This document shows positions 18,393-25,221 of a stretch of DNA of 46,388 nt, in pieces. This stretch comes from an uncultured Pelagibacteraceae bacterium (GTDB lineage Bacteria; Pseudomonadota; Alphaproteobacteria; Pelagibacterales; Pelagibacteraceae). The stretch lies in contig CACFWD010000007.1 in the NCBI GenBank assembly GCA_902569975.1, forward strand, positions 1 to 46,388, in the 5' to 3' direction. Position 1 is the first letter of the stretch. Each line of letters begins with the position of its first letter. The translations under genes and the position numbers were made by a program. The notes below the pieces were generated by a model, which saw nothing but the letters and a program-made list of their open reading frames with translations, had not been told where the DNA came from and ran no database searches.

Positions 18393-18482
18393 TTTAATTT
18401 CATTATATAACGGAATTTGTTAAAGATAAGGCACAAATAATAAACAAAATTTTTAAAAAATGAGTCAATTTAATCTAATAAT

Positions 18483-20345
18483 ATGGAAAAAAATTTATAT
18501 ATTGATGCTTCGCATCCAAACGAAACTAGAGTTGTTCTTAAATCGGAAAATAATATTGAAGACTATGAATACGAAGGTCTTAAGAACAATCTAATTAAAA
18601 ATAATATCTATTTAGGTAAAGTAAGTCGAATTGAGCCTTCGCTCCAGGCTGCTTTTGTCGACTTCGGAAGAGATAGGCACGGTTTTCTATCATTCAATGA
18701 TATTCAGTCTGATTACTATCAAATACCCAAGAGTGATTTAGAAATAATAAAACAGCAAGAAGAGCAAGCTAGAGAAGAGCTTTCAAAGGCAGTAGAAGCT
18801 AAGGAAGAAAAAAATCTAGCAGAGGGAAAATTAGAAATTGATGATCCAATTGAAGCCGAAAAAATGGATGAAAGTAAATTATCCGATGACTTAAGTGATG
18901 GTGCTTCTGAGATCGAATTATCTGATAGTAATGATGAAAAAAATAAAAAAGTAAATGAAAATTTTAAAGATGAAGAAGATAAAATTTATCAAAGACGTTT
19001 AAAATTTAAAAAATATAAAATTCAAGAAGTAATCAAACCAAATCAAGTAATTCTTGTCCAAGTAGTAAAAGATGAAAGAGGTCAAAAAGGTGCAGCACTA
19101 AGCACATTTATTTCTATCGCGGGTAAGTATATTGTGTTAATGCCCAACACTCCAAAGGGAGGCGGGATTTCAAGAAAAATTTTTAATCCTGCTGATAGAA
19201 AAAAAATTAGATCTATTCTTAATGAAATTCAAATTCCAAAAGAGATGGGTTTAATTGTGAGAACAGCTGGAAGTAATAAAACTAAAAATGAAATAGATCA
19301 AGATCTTGAGGCTTTAAAAATTACTTGGAATCAAATTAAAGATAATGCACTTAACTCAATTGCACCTGCTTTAATTCATCAAGAAAGCGAAATAATTAAA
19401 AGGACTTTAAGAGATATGTATGACGAAAATACGAATAGCATAATTGTAGAAGGAAATGAGGGTTATAAAAAGGCTCAAAATTTTATGAAAATGATGATGC
19501 CTTCACATGTAAAAAAAATAAAAAAATATAGAGGCAAAATTCCACTTTTCATTGAGGAAAATATAGAGCAAAAATTAAATCAAATCTTTGAGTCTGAGAT
19601 TAAACTTAATTCAGGAGGTTATTTAGTTATAAACCCTACTGAAGCTTTAGTTTCAATTGATATAAATTCTGGAAGCTCTATAAAGCAAAAAAATGTTGAA
19701 AGTACCGCATTAGATACAAATCTTGAAGCTGCTGAAGAAATTGCAAGACAAATTAAGATAAGAGATCTTTCAGGATTAATAATTATTGATTTCATAGATA
19801 TGTTAAGTTATGGAAATAGAAGGACAGTTGAGAGACGACTTAAAGAAAAGTGCAGATCAGATAGAGCTAGAATACAGATTGGAAGAATTAGTAATTTTGG
19901 TTTGCTTGAAATGTCTAGGCAAAGACTTCGAGAAAGTGCTGTTAAATGGAAAGTTGAATTGACTGATGAGTCATTTGCTCAAAAATTATTAAAAATAGTA
20001 GAATTGAAGTCAGTATTGAATAAAGCTAAATTTGTAGAGCTAAAAGTTTGTAAAAAAATTTCTGATTTTTTGAAAGAAAATTTTGTCGATGATTTAACTT
20101 ATTTTGAAAAAAAAAATAAAATGAAAATTGATATTATTACGGATAATTCCCTGATCATACCAGAATATATAATTAATTTAAAAAACAAATCTAACAAAAC
20201 AATTGAACTTGTTGAATATTATGAAAAACTTAAAAATCTAAAACAGCAAAAAATTGAACTTAAGATTTATGATATTAAAGAAAAAAAGAAATTTAGTAAA
20301 AAAAAGAGTTATAAAAAAAAATTTTATAAAAAAAAAACTAAATAG
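18483..20345 (+). CDS. rne: Ribonuclease E/G, short form
   Basis: An endoribonuclease for mRNA decay and rRNA/tRNA maturation. The 620-aa protein has an N-terminal S1 domain (residues 35-90, resuming near 180) split by an acidic insert of about 90 residues (91-165, Glu/Asp/Lys rich), a feature of alphaproteobacterial RNase E. The catalytic DNase I-like part has SIDINSGSS with Asp393 and IIIDFIDM with Asp436, 43 residues apart as in E. coli (303/346), and FGLLEMSRQRL at 472-482. The zinc-link CPxC that should follow MSRQRL is missing, and there is no degradosome scaffold: the protein ends in a Lys/Tyr-rich tail. It could be called rng, but the insert favours rne. Confidence 0.92.
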   Translation: MEKNLYIDASHPNETRVVLKSENNIEDYEYEGLKNNLIKNNIYLGKVSRIEPSLQAAFVDFGRDRHGFLSFNDIQSDYYQIPKSDLEIIKQQEEQAREELSKAVEAKEEKNLAEGKLEIDDPIEAEKMDESKLSDDLSDGASEIELSDSNDEKNKKVNENFKDEEDKIYQRRLKFKKYKIQEVIKPNQVILVQVVKDERGQKGAALSTFISIAGKYIVLMPNTPKGGGISRKIFNPADRKKIRSILNEIQIPKEMGLIVRTAGSNKTKNEIDQDLEALKITWNQIKDNALNSIAPALIHQESEIIKRTLRDMYDENTNSIIVEGNEGYKKAQNFMKMMMPSHVKKIKKYRGKIPLFIEENIEQKLNQIFESEIKLNSGGYLVINPTEALVSIDINSGSSIKQKNVESTALDTNLEAAEEIARQIKIRDLSGLIIIDFIDMLSYGNRRTVERRLKEKCRSDRARIQIGRISNFGLLEMSRQRLRESAVKWKVELTDESFAQKLLKIVELKSVLNKAKFVELKVCKKISDFLKENFVDDLTYFEKKNKMKIDIITDNSLIIPEYIINLKNKSNKTIELVEYYEKLKNLKQQKIELKIYDIKEKKKFSKKKSYKKKFYKKKTK

Positions 20346-21108
20346 TTCCCTTTATTGGAGAAGAGGGTTTGCCCATTATAGTTTTATTTATTCTACCTGA
20401 ACAAAATGATTGTCTTCCTGCGATGACTGCATATTTAAATGCCTTGGCCATCTCAAATGGTTTTTTTGCTTTAGCTATAGCTGTATTTACCAAAACACCA
20501 TCACATCCTAGTTCCATTGCTATGGTTGCGTCTGAAGCTTGACCAAGCCCTGCATCAATTATTAAAGGTAATTTTGTCTGTTTTCTAATAATCTTAATAT
20601 TTACTTTATTTAAAATGCCTAATCCTGATCCAATTGGTGCAGCCAAAGGCATAATTGCTGATGCTCCAGCATTTTCTAATCTTTTTGCCATCAAAGGATC
20701 ATCATTACAGTACACCATTACTTTAAAGCCTTCTTTTGTCAAAACTTCAGTAGATTTTAAAGTTTCGATCATTTCTGGAAAAAGGTTTTTCTTATCTCCT
20801 AAGACCTCAAGTTTAACTAATTTCCAACCACCAATTTCCCTTGCAAGTCTTAATGTTCTTAAAGCATCATCAGACGTAAAACAACCAGCAGTATTAGGTA
20901 AGTATGTAATTTTTTTTGGATCAATGTAATCCATTAACAAGGGTTTGTTTTTATCAGAAATATTTACCCTTCTCACTGCAACTGTAACAATATCTGCGCC
21001 AGAAAGCTTTATAGCTTTAGCGCATTCAGACATATTCTTATACTTTCCAGTGCCAACTATTAGCCTGGAATTAAATTTTTTGTTAGCAACTATTAGTTTG
21101 TCCTGCAA
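20338..21108 (-). CDS. thiG: Thiazole synthase ThiG
   Basis: Builds the thiazole phosphate ring of thiamine from deoxyxylulose 5-phosphate, dehydroglycine and ThiS-thiocarboxylate. The 256-aa TIM barrel carries FNSRLIVGTGKYKN at the start, the Schiff-base Lys in KLVKLEVLGD, PLAAPIGSGLG and IIDAGLGQASDA. Translation starts at TTG (21108-21106): no ATG lies nearby, family alignment places the start here, and a strong GGAGG lies 6 bases upstream inside the end of thiS. Its 3' end overlaps rne by 8 bp. No other thiamine gene is in view. Confidence 0.95.
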   Translation of the reverse strand: MQDKLIVANKKFNSRLIVGTGKYKNMSECAKAIKLSGADIVTVAVRRVNISDKNKPLLMDYIDPKKITYLPNTAGCFTSDDALRTLRLAREIGGWKLVKLEVLGDKKNLFPEMIETLKSTEVLTKEGFKVMVYCNDDPLMAKRLENAGASAIMPLAAPIGSGLGILNKVNIKIIRKQTKLPLIIDAGLGQASDATIAMELGCDGVLVNTAIAKAKKPFEMAKAFKYAVIAGRQSFCSGRINKTIMGKPSSPIKGTI

Positions 21109-21111
21109 AAA

Positions 21112-21330
21112 CTAACCTCCTCCAATAAAATGAACAATCTCAATAACATCATTATTTTTTAATTTTAATTTTCTAATTTTATTTTTATCTATTATTTCTT
21201 TATTTAATTCTATTGCCACTTTTTTTAATGGTATTTTAAGATCATTAATTAATTCAGCTAATGTAATTTTGTCAATAATAGTTGTAATTTTTCCATTTAA
21301 TTTTATTTTTATTTTTTTTATTTTTTTCAT
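21112..21330 (-). CDS. thiS: Thiamine sulfur carrier ThiS
   Basis: A 72-aa beta-grasp (ubiquitin-like) protein that carries sulfur as a C-terminal thiocarboxylate for ThiG. The ATG at 21330 is preferred over a longer frame reaching 21483, because the longer frame lies entirely inside aroQ on the other strand. The C-terminus ends VHFIGGG, the required Gly-Gly tail with one extra Gly. The N-terminus is very Lys/Ile rich. Only 16 bp separate its start from that of divergent aroQ. ThiG follows after 3 bp. Confidence 0.92.
   Translation of the reverse strand: MKKIKKIKIKLNGKITTIIDKITLAELINDLKIPLKKVAIELNKEIIDKNKIRKLKLKNNDVIEIVHFIGGG
21113..21126 (-). promoter_or_regulatory. thiG ribosome-binding site embedded in thiS glycine codons
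   Basis: The final thiS codons GGA GGA GGT then TAG encode the essential Gly tail and also read GGAGGAGG, a near-perfect anti-16S match, 6 bases before the thiG TTG start. This both supports the TTG start and couples production of the two partner proteins. Confidence 0.8.
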
Positions 21331-21346
21331 CGTATATAAGTGCTGA

Positions 21347-21793
21347 ATGAATAATAAAATAATTATTATCAATGGGCCTAATATTAATCTATTAGGGGAA
21401 AGAGAACAATCACAATATGGCACTGATACATTTGATGATCTTAAACAAAAATGTCTAAAAAAAGCTAATGAATTAAAAATCAATATTAACTTTTATCAAT
21501 CTAATATTGAAGGAGAAATTGTTAATAAAATTCAAGAGTCTAGGAAAAATTTTGATGGAATTATTATAAACGCTGCAGCCTTTACACACACATCCGTTGC
21601 TATTAGGGATGCTCTTGATATCTTTAAAAAACCAATAATTGAATTGCATATTTCAAATATATATAGAAGAGAAGATTTTAGACATAAATCACTAATTAGT
21701 GATGTTGTAACTGGAGGAATATTTGGTTTGGGCTCCGAAGGTTATATTTTGGCCATAATTTCTTTGGAAAAGATGCTAAAAAATGAAAATTGA
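21347..21793 (+). CDS. aroQ: 3-dehydroquinate dehydratase, type II
   Basis: Third step of the shikimate pathway: dehydrates 3-dehydroquinate to 3-dehydroshikimate. The 148-aa length and flavodoxin-like fold fit the type II dodecamer. INGPNINLLGEREQSQYG contains the catalytic Tyr and Arg region, INAAAFTHTSVAIRDAL the substrate loop, and ELHISNIYRREDFRHKS the catalytic His strand. It is first of aroQ-accB-accC, a common alphaproteobacterial order, and overlaps accB by 11 bp. Confidence 0.96.
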   Translation: MNNKIIIINGPNINLLGEREQSQYGTDTFDDLKQKCLKKANELKININFYQSNIEGEIVNKIQESRKNFDGIIINAAAFTHTSVAIRDALDIFKKPIIELHISNIYRREDFRHKSLISDVVTGGIFGLGSEGYILAIISLEKMLKNEN

Positions 21794-22217
21794 TAAAAAA
21801 TTAATTAAAGAATTGAGTGAATACTTAGATGAGTTTAAACTTACAGAAATAGAATTTACTGAAAAGGATACAAAAATTAAAGTATCAAAAAATAATGTAT
21901 CTATAAACAACCAAACAACACCAGTCATAAAAGATACTTCAAGTATAGAAGGAAGTAATCCCATAAAAAAAAATAGCAATTTAGGAATCGAAGTTACTTC
22001 ACCTATAATAGGCACAGCATATCACGCACCAGAACCTGGTGCCAAAAAATTTATAGAAGTTGGAAAAAAAATCAAAAAAGGTGATACGGTGATGATCGTT
22101 GAGGCAATGAAAACTATGAATCATGTACCTTCAACAGCTGATGGTATTGTAAAAGAAATCTGTGTTGAAGATGGTCAACCAGTTGAGTTTGGACAAACAA
22201 TCATAATTCTTGAGTAA
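21783..22217 (+). CDS. accB: Biotin carboxyl carrier protein of acetyl-CoA carboxylase
   Basis: A 144-aa carrier whose biotin shuttles carboxyl groups from AccC to the transferase in the first step of fatty acid synthesis. After a flexible Asn/Lys-rich linker (residues 40-70), the biotinyl domain runs from about 75 to the end, with VEAMKTMNHV carrying the biotinylated Lys. The N-terminus is charged and similar to other AccB proteins. The ATG sits inside the last codons of aroQ, and the stop overlaps the accC start as TAATG. Confidence 0.96.
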   Translation: MKIDKKLIKELSEYLDEFKLTEIEFTEKDTKIKVSKNNVSINNQTTPVIKDTSSIEGSNPIKKNSNLGIEVTSPIIGTAYHAPEPGAKKFIEVGKKIKKGDTVMIVEAMKTMNHVPSTADGIVKEICVEDGQPVEFGQTIIILE

Positions 22218-23554
22218 TGTTCAAAAAAATTCTTATTGCAAACCGGGGGGAAATTGCAGTTAGAGTTATTAGAGCTTGTAAAGAATGGGGAATTGCAACT
22301 GTTGCTGTTCACTCTGATGTGGACAAAGATAGTATGCATGTCAGAATGGCAGATGAAAGTGTTTGTATAGGGTCTCATCAACCTGTTAATAGCTACTTAA
22401 ATATTCCTGCGCTTATGTCAGCAATAGAAATTACTAATGCTGAAGCAGTTCATCCTGGATACGGTTTTTTATCTGAGAACGCAAACTTCGCCCGTGTATT
22501 AGAGGAAAATAATATTAAGTTTATTGGTGCGTCGTCCAAATTAATTGAAATGATGGGTGATAAAATCCAAGCAAAAAAAATTGCCAAGGAAAATGGTCTA
22601 CCCGTGATTGAGGGGTCTGAAGGTGGAATTAAAAATATTAAAGATGCAAAAGATCTTTGTAAAAAAATTGGCTTTCCTATACTTATAAAGGCATCTGCTG
22701 GTGGAGGTGGAAAAGGGATGAAGATTGTTTATAAGGAGGAAGATTTTGAAACACTTTTTTCCACTGCAAAATCAGAAGCAAAAAAATATTTTGGAAATGA
22801 TGAAATATATTTAGAAAAATTTTTTCAAAATCCAAGACATATAGAAGTTCAAGTTTTAGCTGGTAAAAATAGAACTGTTCATTTACATGAAAGAGATTGT
22901 TCTGTTCAAAGAAGACATCAGAAACTTATAGAAGAAACTCCAAGTCCTGTTTTGAATAATGAAATTAGGAGAGATTTGTTTGAAAAAACAGTAAACATGG
23001 TAAGTAAAATTGGTTATGAGGGGGCAGGTACTGTTGAATTTATTTATGAAGATGGAAAATTTTATTTCTTAGAGATGAATACAAGAGTACAAGTAGAACA
23101 TCCTGTAACAGAAATGGTAACCGGTATTGATATCATTAAAGAACAAATTTGGATTGCTTTCTCTGGAGAAACAGCACTAAAGCAAAGTGATATTATGCCA
23201 AGAGGCCATGCTATAGAATGCAGAATTAATGCAGAGGATGCCAGTAAAAACTTTCAACCTTCACCAGGCACTATAGGTATGTGTCACCAACCTTCAGGTT
23301 TTAGAACAAGAGTGGATGGTGCAATATTTCAGGGATACAAAGTTACTCCCTTTTATGACAGTATGGTTTGTAAACTTATATGCCATGGAAGAAACCGAAC
23401 AGAAGCTATTCAAAGAATGAACAGATCTCTTGATGAGTTTGTAATAGAAGGAATAACAACTACAATACCATTACATAAAAAATTACTAAATCATAAAAAG
23501 TTTATAGACTCAGACTTCAATGTAAGTTGGCTCGATAATGAAAAAATTATTTAA
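22217..23554 (+). CDS. accC: Biotin carboxylase
   Basis: The ATP-grasp subunit (445 aa) of acetyl-CoA carboxylase that carboxylates the biotin of AccB with bicarbonate. Landmarks are FKKILIANRGEIAVRVIRA at the N-terminus, HPGYGFLSENANFA, the glycine-rich KASAGGGGKGMK lid, HERDCSVQRRHQKLIEE, and EMNTRVQVEHPVTEMVTG with the catalytic Arg and Glu. It is complete and coupled to accB. Its end overlaps the convergent DUF2155 gene by 4 bp. Confidence 0.97.
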   Translation: MFKKILIANRGEIAVRVIRACKEWGIATVAVHSDVDKDSMHVRMADESVCIGSHQPVNSYLNIPALMSAIEITNAEAVHPGYGFLSENANFARVLEENNIKFIGASSKLIEMMGDKIQAKKIAKENGLPVIEGSEGGIKNIKDAKDLCKKIGFPILIKASAGGGGKGMKIVYKEEDFETLFSTAKSEAKKYFGNDEIYLEKFFQNPRHIEVQVLAGKNRTVHLHERDCSVQRRHQKLIEETPSPVLNNEIRRDLFEKTVNMVSKIGYEGAGTVEFIYEDGKFYFLEMNTRVQVEHPVTEMVTGIDIIKEQIWIAFSGETALKQSDIMPRGHAIECRINAEDASKNFQPSPGTIGMCHQPSGFRTRVDGAIFQGYKVTPFYDSMVCKLICHGRNRTEAIQRMNRSLDEFVIEGITTTIPLHKKLLNHKKFIDSDFNVSWLDNEKII

Positions 23555-23958
23555 TAACAGCTAACAAGCCAAATATCATAAACTGGATGATCAAATGGAG
23601 CAATTGAGGGGCTAGATGAAAACATCCATCCATTAAAAACATAAACTTGATCGTTATTGTTCTTAGTTAAGTCTCTTACCTGAATATAAGCTTTTGTTTC
23701 AGGATTATCATCAAGATATGAATTTGTACATTTCATGATTTTTATTGCTAGGTCTTTATAGATTAACTCCTCTTTGTTAACAATTTTTATTAATTCATTT
23801 TTAGAACTAATCTTATCTAAAATCTTTAGATCTGTTTTAGTACCAATAAAATCAGTTTGTGTTTGAGAGTGTGAAAATTGAATAAAAAAAATACTGAGAG
23901 TAAAAACGATTAATAATTTACTCAGATTTCCAGCTTTTGTATTTTTTATTATTAACAT
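23551..23958 (-). CDS. DUF2155 protein, exported
   Basis: A 135-aa protein with an N-terminal signal peptide (hydrophobic residues about 14-30, ending near SHSQ) and a DUF2155 domain. The family pattern is KCTNSYLDDNPETKAYIQV followed by FNGWMFSSSPSIAPFDHPVYDIWLVSC, with two cysteines that could form a disulfide in the periplasm. Function is unknown. In many alphaproteobacteria it sits between accC/aat and the NDUFA12 gene, as here, and may serve the envelope or respiratory complex I. The ATG at 23958 overlaps the upstream gene by 41 bp; a later start is possible. Confidence 0.82.
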   Translation of the reverse strand: MLIIKNTKAGNLSKLLIVFTLSIFFIQFSHSQTQTDFIGTKTDLKILDKISSKNELIKIVNKEELIYKDLAIKIMKCTNSYLDDNPETKAYIQVRDLTKNNNDQVYVFNGWMFSSSPSIAPFDHPVYDIWLVSCY

Positions 23959-24283
23959 TGTCTTTATTTTTATTTGGATAATAAGCTTTGTTAGTTCCAG
24001 TCAAATTAGATTGATGTGGTTTTTGCCATTCATATTTTTTTATTTCATGATTATTCTCAATTTTATTTGGGGTAAAATGCATCCATGAGTACCATTCTAC
24101 AGGAATCTTAGATGCATCGATTTCATCTGAGTATATTACCCATCGCTTTCCATTTTTACTTTCATAATACTTGTTACCGTTAGAATCAGAGCCAACTAAT
24201 TTCCCAAATAAAATAGTTTTTAATCTAGTCCCGAAAGTATCTTTATTCCACCAGGTGAAAATTTTTTTAAATATTGTCAACAT
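23918..24283 (-). CDS. NDUFA12-family complex I accessory protein
   Basis: A 121-aa homologue of mitochondrial NDUFA12 (B17.2), an accessory subunit of NADH:ubiquinone oxidoreductase found in alphaproteobacteria and mitochondria. The pattern is WNKDTFGTRLKTILFGKLVG, then NKYYESKNGKRWVIY and VEWYSWMHF, followed by a Pro/His/Lys-rich tail (KPHQSNLTGT). The ATG at 24283 is preferred to an in-frame TTG one codon earlier. It probably acts at the cytoplasmic face of complex I. The nuo operon is not in this window. Confidence 0.88.
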   Translation of the reverse strand: MLTIFKKIFTWWNKDTFGTRLKTILFGKLVGSDSNGNKYYESKNGKRWVIYSDEIDASKIPVEWYSWMHFTPNKIENNHEIKKYEWQKPHQSNLTGTNKAYYPNKNKDNVNNKKYKSWKSE

Positions 24284-24351
24284 CAAAATTTTTTATTTTT
24301 CAATTATTAATTGTATAATTTAAATTAGACTAAAATTTGGTTTTGTATATA

Positions 24352-24373
24352 AATCAATTGATTCATTAATCAA
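24352..24373. repeat. Alternating AATCAA half-sites in a divergent promoter region
   Basis: Three copies of AATCAA occur in alternating orientation: 24352-24357 forward, 24358-24363 reverse and 24368-24373 forward. The first two make a perfect 12-bp palindrome; the last two are an inverted repeat with spacer CATT. The element lies 27 bp before the ATG at 24400, in the 116-bp gap with NDUFA12. A TATAAT at 24314 on the plus strand may be a -10 element, but its -35 is poor. Confidence 0.35.
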
Positions 24374-24399
24374 AATAAATTTTAAAAATTTGAGGTAAT

Positions 24400-25221
24400 A
24401 TGGCTAAATATTTAATAGAGACTTATTATACATGCACATTTAAGGTTAATCACTATCTTGATGAAATTAACGAGACTGAACTTAAAAATCTGGAAAAAAG
24501 AGATGACGGAAAATTTGAAGTCCTAGATGTAAAACTTGATAATAGAAAAACAAAAAACTTAGATCCAAAAAATAACAAGATAGTAAACAATAAAATTGAT
24601 ATAGTCTCAAATAATACTGATACAAAAAAAAAGAAATTAGAAAAGTCAGTTACTCAAATTTTAAATAACTCTGAAAAATCAGGAAAAAGGTTTAGCATGC
24701 CTGATAGAAGAAAAGGTTATATACAAAAAGCAACTATTGGAGATCATAAAGTTTATCTTCATACAGGAGAGTATGAAGATGGTAAAATTGGAGAAATTTT
24801 CATTGATACAAGCAAAGAAGGTGAATTAGTAAAAGCTCTAATGAATAATTTTGCAATAGCTGTTTCACTTGGTCTTCAATATGGGGTTCCATTGGATGAA
24901 TATATAAGTGCCTTTGTTGGAACAAAATTTGAACCTTCCGGTAAAGTTTATGGAAATGACAGAATTCTCAGTGCAACTTCAATTTTGGATTACATATTTA
25001 GAGAATTAGCTATTTCATACCAAAATAGAGAAGATTTAGCTCATACACCATCTATTGGTGAGCCGGATATAAATAGTTTAGAAGAACAAGGCTCTGAGGA
25101 TCAAAATCAATTATTAAAAATAGTAAAAGATATTACAAGCAAGGGGTTTGTGAGAAACAATTACAAAAAAAATCTTGTTGATTTGTCGGATGTTAAAATT
25201 AGTTTAAAAGGTAAAAAATAA
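24400..25221 (+). CDS. Stand-alone protein resembling the C-terminal part of class II ribonucleotide reductase (NrdJ)
   Basis: A 273-aa protein. Residues about 103-222 ([81 protein letters not shown]) match, from memory, the C-terminal region (Pfam TSCPD-type) of alphaproteobacterial B12-dependent NrdJ. The N-terminus ([21 protein letters not shown]) and a Lys/Asn linker are separate. The catalytic 10-stranded barrel, radical-site Cys and nucleotide sites of an RNR are absent, so it cannot be a reductase alone. There is a good RBS (GAGG). It ends flush against convergent aspS. Possible roles are regulation of, or partnership with, an RNR encoded elsewhere; unproven. Confidence 0.75.
   Translation: MAKYLIETYYTCTFKVNHYLDEINETELKNLEKRDDGKFEVLDVKLDNRKTKNLDPKNNKIVNNKIDIVSNNTDTKKKKLEKSVTQILNNSEKSGKRFSMPDRRKGYIQKATIGDHKVYLHTGEYEDGKIGEIFIDTSKEGELVKALMNNFAIAVSLGLQYGVPLDEYISAFVGTKFEPSGKVYGNDRILSATSILDYIFRELAISYQNREDLAHTPSIGEPDINSLEEQGSEDQNQLLKIVKDITSKGFVRNNYKKNLVDLSDVKISLKGKK

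Noticed and set aside
18402..18407. Perfect TATAAT (minus strand) before mrcA
   Set aside because: It would leave a leader of only about 3 nt and has no good -35; not called as a promoter.
21331..21483. N-terminal extension of thiS
   Set aside because: It lies wholly antisense to aroQ and has no ThiS-like sequence; the ATG at 21330 gives the normal length.
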